In this document: positions 7,934 through 16,649 of the stretch, in pieces
How positions within the stretch are numbered: position 1 is the first letter of the stretch
Layout of the letters: every line of letters begins with the position of its first letter
Source of the DNA: CAIOYC01 sp965277345
GTDB lineage: Bacteria > Pseudomonadota > Alphaproteobacteria > Caulobacterales > Caulobacteraceae
Assembly: GCA_965277345.1 (NCBI GenBank)
Contig: CBDICI010000004.1
Span: forward strand, 496,001 to 560,000
DNA length: 64,000 nt
Direction of reading: 5' to 3'
Translations under genes and position numbers: made by a program
The notes under the pieces: model-generated
The model's input: the letters and a program-made list of their open reading frames with translations, nothing else
What the model was told of the DNA's origin: nothing
The model's database searches: none

Positions 7934-9022
7934 CTATTCCGCCGCCGCCCTGGCGCCGGCGCGCGTCTTGGGATCGAGCGCGCCCGAGGCGTACCTTTTG
8001 GCCATGAGCGAGGTGTGGATCGGCCGGATCATCGAGGCCTTGCCCGCCGCGCCGAACTCCTCGAAGCGCGCCTTCACCACCCGCTTCATCGCCTCCTTGG
8101 CGGGCTTTAGGTAAGCGCGGGGATCGAACTCGCCCGGCTTTTCGGCCAGCACCTTCCTGATGGCGCCGGTGATGGCCATGCGGTTGTCGGTGTCGATATT
8201 GATCTTTCTGACGCCGTGCTTGATGCCGCGCTGGATTTCCTCCACCGGCACACCCCAGGTCTGCGGCATCTGGCCGCCGTACTGGTTGATCAGGTCCTGC
8301 AAGTCCTGCGGCACCGAGGAAGAGCCGTGCATGACCAGGTGCGTGTCCGGCAGCCGGCGATGAATCTCCTCGATCACGTGCATGGCCAGGACATCGCCAT
8401 CCGGCTTGCGCGTGAACTTGTAGGCGCCGTGCGAGGTGCCCATGGCGATGGCAAGGGCGTCCACCCCCGTGCGCTCGACGAAGTCCACCGCCTGATCGGG
8501 ATCGGTAAGCAGGGCGGCGTGATCCAGCTTGCCCTCGAAGCCGTGGCCGTCCTCCGCCTCGCCCATGCCGGTCTCCAGCGAGCCCAGCACGCCCAGTTCG
8601 CCCTCTACCGACACGCCGCAGGCATGGGCCATCCCGGTCACCTTGCGGGTCACCTCCACGTTGTAGTCGTAGCTGGCGGGGGTCTTGGCGTCCTCCATCA
8701 GCGAGCCGTCCATCATCACCGAGGTGAAGCCGTACTGGATGGCGGTGGCGCAGGTGGCGGGGCCGTTCCCGTGGTCCTGGTGCATACAGACCGGGATGTG
8801 GGGGTAGATCTCCACCAAGGCGTCGATCAGGCGCGCCAACATGATGTCGTTGGCGTAGGAGCGCGCGCCGCGCGAGGCCTGGATGATCACCGGCGCGTCC
8901 AGCTCGTCCGCGCCCTCCATGATGGCCAGGCCCTGCTCCATATTGTTGATGTTGAAGGCAGGCAGGCCGTAGTCATGCTCGGCCGCGTGATCCAGCAGCT
9001 GACGAAGGGTGATGCGCGCCAA
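7934..9022 (-). CDS. fba: Class II fructose-bisphosphate aldolase
   Basis: A 362-residue zinc-dependent aldolase that interconverts fructose-1,6-bisphosphate with dihydroxyacetone phosphate and glyceraldehyde-3-phosphate in glycolysis, gluconeogenesis or the Calvin cycle. Visible motifs are PAFNINNMEQ, the zinc-binding CMHQDHGN, MGTSHGAYKF, LVMHGSSSVP and KINIDTDNRM. The chosen start is TTG 9022, giving MARITLRQLLDHAA, with GGAG seven bases upstream. The longer frame to 9088 adds 22 residues unlike the family. Its 3' end is 4 bases from the VapC stop. Confidence 0.93.
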   Translation of the reverse strand: MARITLRQLLDHAAEHDYGLPAFNINNMEQGLAIMEGADELDAPVIIQASRGARSYANDIMLARLIDALVEIYPHIPVCMHQDHGNGPATCATAIQYGFTSVMMDGSLMEDAKTPASYDYNVEVTRKVTGMAHACGVSVEGELGVLGSLETGMGEAEDGHGFEGKLDHAALLTDPDQAVDFVERTGVDALAIAMGTSHGAYKFTRKPDGDVLAMHVIEEIHRRLPDTHLVMHGSSSVPQDLQDLINQYGGQMPQTWGVPVEEIQRGIKHGVRKINIDTDNRMAITGAIRKVLAEKPGEFDPRAYLKPAKEAMKRVVKARFEEFGAAGKASMIRPIHTSLMAKRYASGALDPKTRAGARAAAE

Positions 9023-9167
9023 GGCTAAGCTCCGGAAATGCCGGGCCGGCACGGTCCCCCGACCGTTACAAAACCGACCCTGCCCCATTTATACACCCTC
9101 TAGCCTGCCGGGGCGAGCGGCGACAAGTCTCGCGGGATTGCACTGAAGCGGATCGGCGACCGCGCTT

Positions 9168-9989
9168 TCACCCAAAGTATTCCACGACACGGCGGTAGAA
9201 GGCTTCGGCGGCTGCTCTGGCGCTTTCGGAAACTTGAGCCAGCCTGGCTTCAAAAATCCCGCTGGCGAGCGAAAACTCTTGATCGATAAAGGCGGCGATC
9301 ACCGGCGGCAGCGCCTCCATGCCCATCTCATGCGAGATCGCTTTCCGTCGTTGAAGTTGCGCGATGCAGTCTTCCACATCGGCCGGGAGACTGCACGCCT
9401 TCATCAAGGTCGGGAAATGCATGGGCGGAACGACACGTTCAGGATGCAACCGCATCCATCGAAGCGCCGCGGCAGGCCTTATGGCGTAGAAGATTTTCTT
9501 CTGGGCTACGGCCGTGAGGTCGGAAAAATAGACCCGTCGCTGTCGCTGGCCGAGGTGGAGATAGTGTCGGCCGATCATCGCCCGGTCGGCCAAGCGTTCG
9601 GCGAGCTCGAGAAATTCCGTCCGGAACCAGTCTTCGCCTCGATAGACAATCGGCGACTTCAGCCACTCGAGGATAACCGCATTGCCCTTGAGCAAAAGCC
9701 TGATCGCCTTGGCAAGGTCCCAGCCGTTGACGTCGAGAACCGGGTCCAGGGGCGTCTCGATGACGTCGCGCCGGGTCCACGGCGTAAGGTGCTGGCCGAT
9801 CGGGCGAACGAAAATGAAGCGGCAATCATAGTCGCTGTCGGGGGAGGGAAAGCCCCATGCCCGGCTTCCGCTCTCGATCGCCAGCGGGATCGCTACCCGC
9901 TCGGTCGCGCCGATGTCCGACAATCGGGCGTCGATAGCGGCGACGACGGCTGGAGAGAAACTCTGAGGCAGATGGCGCAATTCACCCAT
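9168..9989 (-). CDS. RlaP-like nucleotidyltransferase (DNA polymerase beta superfamily, COG3541)
   Basis: A 273-residue protein with the nucleotidyltransferase signature GSRAWGFPSPDSDYD at about residue 43, that is a GS motif followed by paired Asp residues for metal binding. Its length and the following FIFVRP strand fit the PF10127 RlaP/YcgL group, some members of which sit in RNA-repair operons. No RNA ligase or end-healing enzyme is visible here, so a repair role is only suggested by family. It is divergently oriented from rimO with an 89-base spacer. Confidence 0.75.
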   Translation of the reverse strand: MGELRHLPQSFSPAVVAAIDARLSDIGATERVAIPLAIESGSRAWGFPSPDSDYDCRFIFVRPIGQHLTPWTRRDVIETPLDPVLDVNGWDLAKAIRLLLKGNAVILEWLKSPIVYRGEDWFRTEFLELAERLADRAMIGRHYLHLGQRQRRVYFSDLTAVAQKKIFYAIRPAAALRWMRLHPERVVPPMHFPTLMKACSLPADVEDCIAQLQRRKAISHEMGMEALPPVIAAFIDQEFSLASGIFEARLAQVSESARAAAEAFYRRVVEYFG

Positions 9990-10078
9990 CGTCAGGATTT
10001 AGCGGGCGGCGGAGAGGAAGGCGAGCGCGCCGCCTTGCGCTTTTGCACGACGCCATGGAGCGGCTATAAGCCGGCGCC

Positions 10079-11494
10079 ATGAACGCCCCCTCCAACCCCA
10101 AGAAGACCGTCCCCAAGAAGATCGGCATGGTCAGCCTCGGCTGTCCCAAGGCGCTGGTGGATTCCGAGCGCATCCTGACCCGGCTGCGGGCGGAGGGGTA
10201 TGAGACCTCGCCCACCTATGCGGGCTCCGACGCCATCGTGGTCAACACCTGCGCCTTCATCGAGAGCGCGCGCGAGGAGAGCCTGGAGGCCATCGCGGAG
10301 GCCGAGGCCTCGGGCCGTCCGGTGATCGTCACCGGCTGCATGGGCGCGGAGGCGGCCATGCTGCGCGAGCGCTTCCCCAACCTTGCCGCCATTACCGGCG
10401 CGCACCGCTATGACGCGGTGATGGACGCCATCCACGAGAGCGTCCCGCCCGATCCCTTCGCCGAACTGGTTCCGGTCCCGCCCGCGGGTGTGCGGCTGAC
10501 GCCCCGGCACTACGCTTATCTGAAGATCAGCGAGGGCTGCGACCACCGCTGTTCCTTCTGCATCATCCCCAGCCTGCGCGGCGATCTGGCCTCGCGCCCC
10601 ATCGCCGCGGTGCTGGCCGAGGCCGAGGCCCTGGTGGAGAGCGGAGTAAAAGAGCTTCTGGTGGTGGCCCAGGACACCTCGGCCTACGGTCTGGACCTCA
10701 AATACGCCGCCGGCGAGTGGCGCGGACGAACTTGGAAGGCCAACCTTGAGGACCTGTGCCGGGCGCTGGGCGAACTCGGCGTGTGGGTGCGGCTGCATTA
10801 CGTCTATCCCTATCCCCACGTAGATGCGGTGATCCCGCTGATGGCCGAGGGGAAGATCGCTCCTTATCTCGACATCCCGCTGCAGCACGCCGCGCCAAGC
10901 GTGCTGAAAGCCATGAAGCGACCGGCCAACAACGCCCGGACGCTGGACCGGATCAAGGCGTGGCGCGCGGTCTGTCCAGACATCGTCATCCGCTCCACCT
11001 TCGTGGTCGGTTTTCCCGGCGAGACGGAGGCGGACTTCCAGTACCTGCTGGACTGGTTGGAGGACGCCCAGCTCGATCGCGTCGGCTGCTTCGCCTACGA
11101 GAACGTGAAGGGCGCCGCCGCCCAGGCCCTGCCGGACCAAGTGCCGGAGGAGATCAAGCAGGAGCGCCGGGCCCGTTTCATGGCCACGGCCGAACGGATC
11201 AGCCGCAACAAGCTGCGCGGCAAGGTCGGCCGCACGATGCAGGTGCTGGTCGACGAGATCAGGCCGGATGGCGTGGCGGTGGCCCGCTCCAGAGGCGACG
11301 CGCCGGAGATCGACGGCAAGGTCTTCGTCCGCCCCGGCCATGCGCTGAAGGTAGGTGAACTCGTGCAGGTGAAGATCGAGCGAGCCGACGCTTTCGATCT
11401 CCTGGCCACGCCCATCGACCTTCGCCTGCGCAAGGCTCCTCCGCTCGGCACGGCCCCGTCGCGGCGGATGCACCGGGTGATTTCGCGGGTCTGA
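10079..11494 (+). CDS. rimO: Ribosomal protein S12 methylthiotransferase RimO
   Basis: A 471-residue radical-SAM enzyme that methylthiolates an aspartate of ribosomal protein S12. The N-terminal UPF0004 domain shows SLGCPKALVDSE and two further conserved cysteines (NTCAF, TGCMG). The radical SAM site is CDHRCSFC at about residue 154, binding the catalytic [4Fe-4S] cluster. A C-terminal TRAM domain (about residues 375-445) recognises the substrate. The length is slightly above the usual 440-450 because of a basic C-terminal tail. The start is ATG 10079. Confidence 0.95.
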   Translation: MNAPSNPKKTVPKKIGMVSLGCPKALVDSERILTRLRAEGYETSPTYAGSDAIVVNTCAFIESAREESLEAIAEAEASGRPVIVTGCMGAEAAMLRERFPNLAAITGAHRYDAVMDAIHESVPPDPFAELVPVPPAGVRLTPRHYAYLKISEGCDHRCSFCIIPSLRGDLASRPIAAVLAEAEALVESGVKELLVVAQDTSAYGLDLKYAAGEWRGRTWKANLEDLCRALGELGVWVRLHYVYPYPHVDAVIPLMAEGKIAPYLDIPLQHAAPSVLKAMKRPANNARTLDRIKAWRAVCPDIVIRSTFVVGFPGETEADFQYLLDWLEDAQLDRVGCFAYENVKGAAAQALPDQVPEEIKQERRARFMATAERISRNKLRGKVGRTMQVLVDEIRPDGVAVARSRGDAPEIDGKVFVRPGHALKVGELVQVKIERADAFDLLATPIDLRLRKAPPLGTAPSRRMHRVISRV

Positions 11495-11850
11495 ACGCCA
11501 ACTTATCCACGCCGCCGATTTCACCCCTATTGTCGTTGCCGCGCGGCGTCGGCCGTGCGCGCGTCTATCCGGGGCGGGTGTCCAACGGGGTGTCCAATGT
11601 CTATTTCACTGAACATAAAGATAAAATCGCGATTTGTTGGACAGTCCAACGAGTCCAACATCGGCTGGACTGTCCAGCCACCCGCCGGCGACGGGGGCGG
11701 CTGAACGCGGCCGCGCAACCAGGCTGGCGGAACCCGATGCCAAGGCTGCGCTTAAACAGTCGCCTGACGGGCGGGTTGAATTTTTTCGCTGGTCTCAACC
11801 TTGCTTAAAGCCTGTTGGCGTTAGAGTGTCGGCGCCGTGTGGAGACATTT
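11495..11850. other. 356-base intergenic region with repeated TGTCCAA half-sites
   Basis: No convincing gene is seen. The right part holds at least seven copies of a GTCCAA/TTGGAC half-site between 11579 and 11679: direct copies at 11579 and 11591, a palindrome GTTGGAC-A-GTCCAAC at 11636-11650, a single copy at 11653-11659, and a palindrome GGCTGGAC-T-GTCCAGCC at 11663-11679. An AT-rich block (11600-11635) lies between them. A single DnaA-box-like TTATCCACG is at about 11502. It looks like an operator region for the acetyltransferase gene downstream, or for an unseen transcript. Confidence 0.5.
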
Positions 11851-12945
11851 ATGACGATCGACCTCGTTCCCGCACTCGATCTCGCTGCGGACGATATCGC
11901 CTCATGGACGCGTCTGCAGGGCCATGGGCCAATGGCCAGCCCCTTCCTGTCGCCGCACTGGACGCGCGCGGTGGCGCGCGCCGGCGGGCCGGACGCCCAC
12001 CGCGCCAAGGTCGCGGTGGTGCGCGACCGGGGCCAGGCCAAAGCCTTCCTGCCCGCCCGCGTCGGCCGCATCACCGCCATGCCCGTGGGTGCGCCCATGT
12101 GCGACTATCAGGGTCTGGTCGCCGCGCCGGACCTCGAGATCAATCCGCGCGATCTGGTGGGCGCGTTGGGGGTGCAGCGGCTGGACTTCACCTCGCTGAT
12201 GGTTGAGGCGCCGGTCTTCGCCCCGTGCGTGCGCGGCCGCGCCGTCTCGCACGTCCTCGACATCTCGCGCGGGTATGACGCCTATGCCGCCGACCGCCAA
12301 GCCGCCGGCACGGACATCCTCAAGGACAGCGCCAAGAAGCGCCGCAAGCTCGAGCGCGAAGCGGGCGAGGTGGTGTTCACCGCCGAAAGCCGCAGCCTGC
12401 ACGACTTCGATCAGCTTCTGGCCTGGAAGCGCGCGCAATACGCAGAAACCGGCCAGACCGACATCCTCGCCTGCGACTGGACCTCCACCCTGCTGCGCGA
12501 CCTGTTCGAGCGCGACGAGGCGGACCTGCGTGGGGTGATGTTTAGCCTGCACGCGGGCGGCAAACTGGCGGCGGTGCACTATGCGCTCTGCACGCCCAGG
12601 ATCGCGCACGCCTGGTTCATCGCCCACGACGACGCCATGCAGCGCTATTCGCCCGGCGTGATCCTGATCACCGAGGTGCTTCGCTGGGCCGCCGACCGCG
12701 GCATGGCCGAACTCGACCTCGGCCCCGGCGACTACCGCTTCAAGGTCTCGCTCGCCAATCGCCAGCGCGAGGTCGGACACGGCTTCGTCGGGCACCTGTC
12801 GCCCGCCACCCTGATGCGCGCGGCCCAGTACGAGGTGCGCCGCACGGCGGAATCCCTCCCCCTCGGCCGCTTCTCCGCCATGCCCGGCAAGGCCATGCGC
12901 CGGATGGACCTGTGGCGCGGCCTGGGTCAGCCCTTCGCCACCTGA
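11851..12945 (+). CDS. GNAT/CelD-like N-acetyltransferase (FemAB fold)
   Basis: A 364-residue protein resembling the COG5653 group once described as cellulose-biosynthesis CelD-like, with two GNAT folds as in FemAB enzymes. The C-terminal half contains GGKLAAVHYALC and the late ADRGMAELDLGPGDYRFKVSLA, typical of the acyl-transfer domain. Such proteins modify surface polysaccharide or peptidoglycan precursors; the substrate is not deducible. The start ATG 11851 (MTIDLVPALDL) follows GGAG. It stands alone, downstream of the unusual operator-like region. Confidence 0.72.
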   Translation: MTIDLVPALDLAADDIASWTRLQGHGPMASPFLSPHWTRAVARAGGPDAHRAKVAVVRDRGQAKAFLPARVGRITAMPVGAPMCDYQGLVAAPDLEINPRDLVGALGVQRLDFTSLMVEAPVFAPCVRGRAVSHVLDISRGYDAYAADRQAAGTDILKDSAKKRRKLEREAGEVVFTAESRSLHDFDQLLAWKRAQYAETGQTDILACDWTSTLLRDLFERDEADLRGVMFSLHAGGKLAAVHYALCTPRIAHAWFIAHDDAMQRYSPGVILITEVLRWAADRGMAELDLGPGDYRFKVSLANRQREVGHGFVGHLSPATLMRAAQYEVRRTAESLPLGRFSAMPGKAMRRMDLWRGLGQPFAT

Positions 12946-13163
12946 ACCTGGCGGTCATCCCTCAGCCGAGGGCGGCCCAAGCCAATCGAGCAGCGCTCAT
13001 TCGAGACCCCAACGACGCCGAGACGCCACGTCCGGGTCCCGGCTATCACCCTGCGCCTGCGGCCGGAGTGGCGCTGTATTCGCGCCGTGTTTAGGCTTGC
13101 ACAGCCTCACCGGCCGTTGTTGATGGCGCCAACGCCCATACCCAGGGTTCGAGGAACGCTCCG

Positions 13164-14258
13164 ATGAAAGCCGCCGTCCTGCGCCAAGTGAAGACGCCCC
13201 TCGTGATCGAGGATGTGCTGATCTCCAAGCCCGGCCCGCATGAGGTGCTGATCCGCACCGCCGCCGCGGGGGTTTGCCACTCCGACCTGCATTTCGTGGA
13301 AGGCTCCTATCCCTTCCCGCTGCCCGCGGTCCTCGGCCACGAGAGCGCCGGCGTCGTTGAGCAGGTGGGCTCGGAGGTGCGCACGGTGAAGGTGGGCGAC
13401 CACGTGATCACCTGCCTCTCCGCCTTCTGCGGTCACTGCGAGTTCTGCCTCGGCGGGCGGATGAGCCTGTGCGTCTCGCCCGAGACCAAGCGCGGCAAGG
13501 GCGAGGAGCCCCGCCTGTTCATGGAGGACGCGGGCGCGCCGGCGATGACCCAATTCCTCAACCTCAGTTCCTTCGCCGAGCACATGCTGATCCACGAGCA
13601 CGCCTGCACCAAGATCCGGGATGACATGCCGCTGGACGTGGCGGCGCTGATCGGCTGCTCGGTGACCACCGGGGTGGGCGCGGTGATACATACCTCCGGC
13701 GTGCGGCCGGGCGAGACGGTGGCGGTGATCGGCTGCGGCGGAGTGGGCCTGGCGGCCGTCAACGGCGCCGCCATCGCCGGGGCGGGGCGCATCATCGCCG
13801 TGGACATGCAGGGCTCCAAGCTCAACCTGGCTAAAGAGTTCGGCGCCACCGACGTGATCAACCCGGCCGACGGCGACCCGGTCAAGCAGGTTCTGGAGCT
13901 GACCAAGGGCGGCGTGCACCATAGCTTCGAGGCCATCGGCCTGAAGCAGACCGCCGAGCAGGCCTTCGGCATGTTGCGCCGCGGCGGCACGGCCAACATC
14001 ATCGGCATGATTCCGGTGGGGACCAAGATCGAGCTGATGGGCGCCGAGTTCCTGGGCGAAAAGCGTATCCAGGGCTCGCTGATGGGCTCCAATCGCTTCC
14101 CCATCGACATGCCGCGGTTCGTCGATTTCTACATGTCCGGCAAGCTGAAACTCGACCAGCTCATCTCCCAGCGCATCAAGCTGGAACAGGTCAACGAGGC
14201 GCTGGACGAGCTGAAGCGCGGCGAACTGGCCCGCAGCGTGATCGTGTTCGACGCCTAG
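13164..14258 (+). CDS. Zinc-dependent alcohol dehydrogenase (AdhC family)
   Basis: A 364-residue medium-chain dehydrogenase. The catalytic zinc ligands are in GVCHSDLHF (Cys) and VLGHESAG (His). The structural zinc loop CGHCEFCLGGRMSLC is present at about residues 92-106. The NAD-binding motif GCGGVGLAAVNGAA is at about residue 193, followed by the Asp of VDMQ that favours NAD. It oxidises an alcohol or reduces an aldehyde, possibly in a glutathione-independent fashion. It is monocistronic, and a decayed ParE-like gene runs antisense into its 3' end. Confidence 0.9.
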   Translation: MKAAVLRQVKTPLVIEDVLISKPGPHEVLIRTAAAGVCHSDLHFVEGSYPFPLPAVLGHESAGVVEQVGSEVRTVKVGDHVITCLSAFCGHCEFCLGGRMSLCVSPETKRGKGEEPRLFMEDAGAPAMTQFLNLSSFAEHMLIHEHACTKIRDDMPLDVAALIGCSVTTGVGAVIHTSGVRPGETVAVIGCGGVGLAAVNGAAIAGAGRIIAVDMQGSKLNLAKEFGATDVINPADGDPVKQVLELTKGGVHHSFEAIGLKQTAEQAFGMLRRGGTANIIGMIPVGTKIELMGAEFLGEKRIQGSLMGSNRFPIDMPRFVDFYMSGKLKLDQLISQRIKLEQVNEALDELKRGELARSVIVFDA

Positions 14259-14259
14259 G

Positions 14260-14564
14260 ACTCGGTCGGGCCAATGGACGGCGGTCCAGTCCCGCGCCAT
14301 GTGAATGACGCGTAGGATGTTGACCTCGTCATCGCCTCGGCTGATCGAGTAGACGAGAATATATCGCGTTTTTGGAACCCGCTTTTCAAATTACCCTGGC
14401 GCGCGGCCTAGCCTGCCGGCCGGGACGGCCGCCAACCGCTCAGCGGTGGCTTCGATCCGATCGACCAAGCGGAAGGCGGCGATCGGGTCGTTCTGGGCGA
14501 TATATCCGGCGGCGTTCAGCAGATCGGCTCGGCCATGGTCGCCTCGCTGCGTAGGTGTATACAC
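14260..14564 (-). pseudogene. Decayed ParE/RelE-type toxin gene
   Basis: Reading the minus strand from about GTG 14564, the frame gives RADLLNAAGYIAQNDPIAAF and then RIEATAERLAAVPAGRLGR, the N-terminal helices of a ParE toxin. An in-frame TAA stop follows at 14391-14393. The same frame continues with RYILVYSISRGDDEVNILRV and IHMARDW, the C-terminal strands of the family. No stop follows at the expected end, so the frame runs on antisense into the alcohol dehydrogenase gene. No antitoxin partner is next to it. It fills most of the 338-base gap between neighbouring genes. Confidence 0.7.
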
Positions 14565-14596
14565 CTTACCACAAACGCTGCGCTTCCACCACGGTG

Positions 14597-15553
14597 TCAG
14601 CCGCTCATCACCTCCGCCGCGATGGATGCGGCCTTGGCGAACAGGGCCGGGTCGACCACGGCGCCGGACGCGCCGGCGTTCTCATCCAGTTGTTCGGGCT
14701 TCGACGCGCCGACGATGGCGCTGGCCACATTCGGCTCGCGCAGCACCCAGGCCAGCGCGAACTGGGTCATGGTCAGCCCGGCCTCGTCCGCCAGCGGCTT
14801 CATCCGCCGCACCCCCTCCAGCACCGGTTTCTCCATGAAGCGCTTGATGAAGCCGCCCATCTGGTCTGAGGCCGCCCGGCTGTCGGCGGGGGGCGGGGCC
14901 TCGGGATCGTACTTGCCGGTGAGCACGCCCTGGGCCAGCGGCGACCAGACGATCTGCGAGACGCCATGGGCGGTGCAGATCGGGATCACCTTCTTTTCCG
15001 GGCGGGGGAACAGGATGGAATATTGCGGCTGGCTGGAGACGAACTTCTCCACCCCGGTCTCGTTGGCCAGCTTCAGCGCCGCCTCGATCTGATCGGGCGA
15101 CCATTCGGAAAAGCCGATCCAGCGCGCCTTGCCCGCCTTGACCACCTCGCTCAGCGCCTGCATCGTCTCCTCCAGCGGCGTCGACGGGTCATAGCGGTGG
15201 CACTGGTAGAGATCGACGTGATCGGTCTTCAGCCGGGCCAGCGAGGCGTCGATCTGCTTGAACACCTGCGCGCGCGACAAACCCTGGTCGCCGCCGCCCA
15301 TGTCGCCCCAGAGCTTGGTGGCGAGGACGTAGCTGTCGCGCGACCGCCCCTGCAGCGCGCCGCCGAGGAAGGTCTCCGCCGCGCCCCGGCCATAGACGTT
15401 GGCTGTGTCGATCAGATTGATGCCGAGGTCGAAGGCGCGATCCAGGCAGGCCCTGGCCTTGTCCGCCTCCACCCCCACCCCGTAGGTCAGCCAAGAACCA
15501 AGGGAGATTTCCGAGACGCGCAGGTCGCTCGACCCGAGTTGGCGATATTTCAT
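14597..15553 (-). CDS. Aldo/keto reductase (potassium-channel beta-like group)
   Basis: A 318-residue NADPH-dependent oxidoreductase with a TIM barrel. Visible family motifs include NLIDTANVYGRGAAE (catalytic Asp and Tyr), VLATKLWGDMG (Lys), HVDLYQCHRYDP (His) and the coenzyme-binding AIVGASKPEQLDE near the C-terminus. The overall pattern fits the AKR6/YghZ-like group. The start at ATG 15553 gives MKYRQLGSSDLRVSEISLG, exactly the family N-terminus. It follows an S1/P1 nuclease gene by 26 bases on the same strand. The substrate is unknown. Confidence 0.9.
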   Translation of the reverse strand: MKYRQLGSSDLRVSEISLGSWLTYGVGVEADKARACLDRAFDLGINLIDTANVYGRGAAETFLGGALQGRSRDSYVLATKLWGDMGGGDQGLSRAQVFKQIDASLARLKTDHVDLYQCHRYDPSTPLEETMQALSEVVKAGKARWIGFSEWSPDQIEAALKLANETGVEKFVSSQPQYSILFPRPEKKVIPICTAHGVSQIVWSPLAQGVLTGKYDPEAPPPADSRAASDQMGGFIKRFMEKPVLEGVRRMKPLADEAGLTMTQFALAWVLREPNVASAIVGASKPEQLDENAGASGAVVDPALFAKAASIAAEVMSG

Positions 15554-15579
15554 GAACGGTCTCCTGGCGGGGCGCCGCG

Positions 15580-16521
15580 CTACTTCAACACCGCGCGCAT
15601 GACGTCGGCGATGCGGTAACCGCCGGTGGCGACGCGGCGTTCCGCGAGGGCGTGGCTCTTGGCGTCGTAGTCGGCGGGCAGCACCGGCGCATCCACCGCC
15701 GCGGTGGCTACGCCGGAGACGGCGCCGCCGCGGTAAACCTCCTTCACCGCCAGATCGTAGCTCTCGGCGGCCCATGACCGGAACGCCGCCTCGTCGGTCC
15801 GGGCGGGGTTGAGATTGGGCACGGCCGAGCGGGGAACCCGCGCCTCCAGCCGGGTGACGGTGGCGGCGACCGCAGGATCGTCGTCGGCGTCCGGCCCCAG
15901 CCGGTCGTCCCAATACTGATGCAGATAGACCGGCTTGCCCGCCGCGTCGGGCCGCACATAGTCGATCGTGCCGCCCCGGTCGCTCAGCGGAAAGCGGGCG
16001 GAGACGAGGTGCCCGGCGTGCAGCGGCTGCTGGATATCGCCCACCAAGTGGAAGATCCAGCACAGCATCACCGCCCGCTCCGCATCGCCGGAATAGGCGT
16101 CGGCCACCGTGCGGCGGGCCAGGGCGAACGCCTCCGCCGCCTCGCCGGACTTCAGCGCCAGCATGGCCGGCGGCAGTTTGGCGGGATGCGCCGGATCGTC
16201 GATGGCGGAGAGGAAATAGTGCCAGTTGGGATGATCGTAAGGCCCCTCGCGCGCATCGTCGGGCCAGCGCGCCATCAGTTCGAACAGCATCCGGTCGCGC
16301 GCCGCGCCGGTAAGATTGCCCAGCCGCGCCTCGAACCGTTTGCGGTCCGGATGGCTCTGCTCGATGGCGACGATCCGGCGCACGATGGCGGGATCGGTGC
16401 GCATCAGATCGTCATAGGCGATGGCGCCGGTGGCCTGGTGGCCCTGGTTGGACCAGCCCCACGCCGCCACGGGCAGAGCCAGCGCCGCGACCGCCACCGC
16501 CAGAGCACCGAGCTTGTTCAC
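15580..16521 (-). CDS. Secreted S1/P1-type nuclease
   Basis: A 313-residue protein with a signal peptide cleaved before WGWSNQGHQ, which places a tryptophan at or near the mature N-terminus, as required for zinc binding in S1/P1 nucleases. Further zinc ligands are present: HPNWHYF, and the hallmark HLVGDIQQPLHAGH at about residue 163 with later Asp and His (LHQYWDD). It would cleave single-stranded nucleic acids in the periplasm or outside the cell. It is followed by the aldo/keto reductase on the same strand. Confidence 0.88.
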   Translation of the reverse strand: MNKLGALAVAVAALALPVAAWGWSNQGHQATGAIAYDDLMRTDPAIVRRIVAIEQSHPDRKRFEARLGNLTGAARDRMLFELMARWPDDAREGPYDHPNWHYFLSAIDDPAHPAKLPPAMLALKSGEAAEAFALARRTVADAYSGDAERAVMLCWIFHLVGDIQQPLHAGHLVSARFPLSDRGGTIDYVRPDAAGKPVYLHQYWDDRLGPDADDDPAVAATVTRLEARVPRSAVPNLNPARTDEAAFRSWAAESYDLAVKEVYRGGAVSGVATAAVDAPVLPADYDAKSHALAERRVATGGYRIADVMRAVLK

Positions 16522-16649
16522 GTCCGCCTCTCCCTGTCGCGACCGCAGATGGGCGACCGCCGAGGCGACCTGTCAAGACGCGCCGCGATTCGTCTTGGCG
16601 GTGTTGCAGGTTGGGGTTAGTCTTTTCCCCACACCTGAGAGAGGCGGTC

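Noticed and set aside
11502..11510. A DnaA-box-like TTATCCACG after rimO, considered as part of an origin.
   Set aside because: It is a single near-match without neighbours or an adjacent AT-rich unwinding region.
12946..13163. The gap between the acetyltransferase and the alcohol dehydrogenase, checked for a short gene.
   Set aside because: Frames here are short with no ribosome site or recognisable product.
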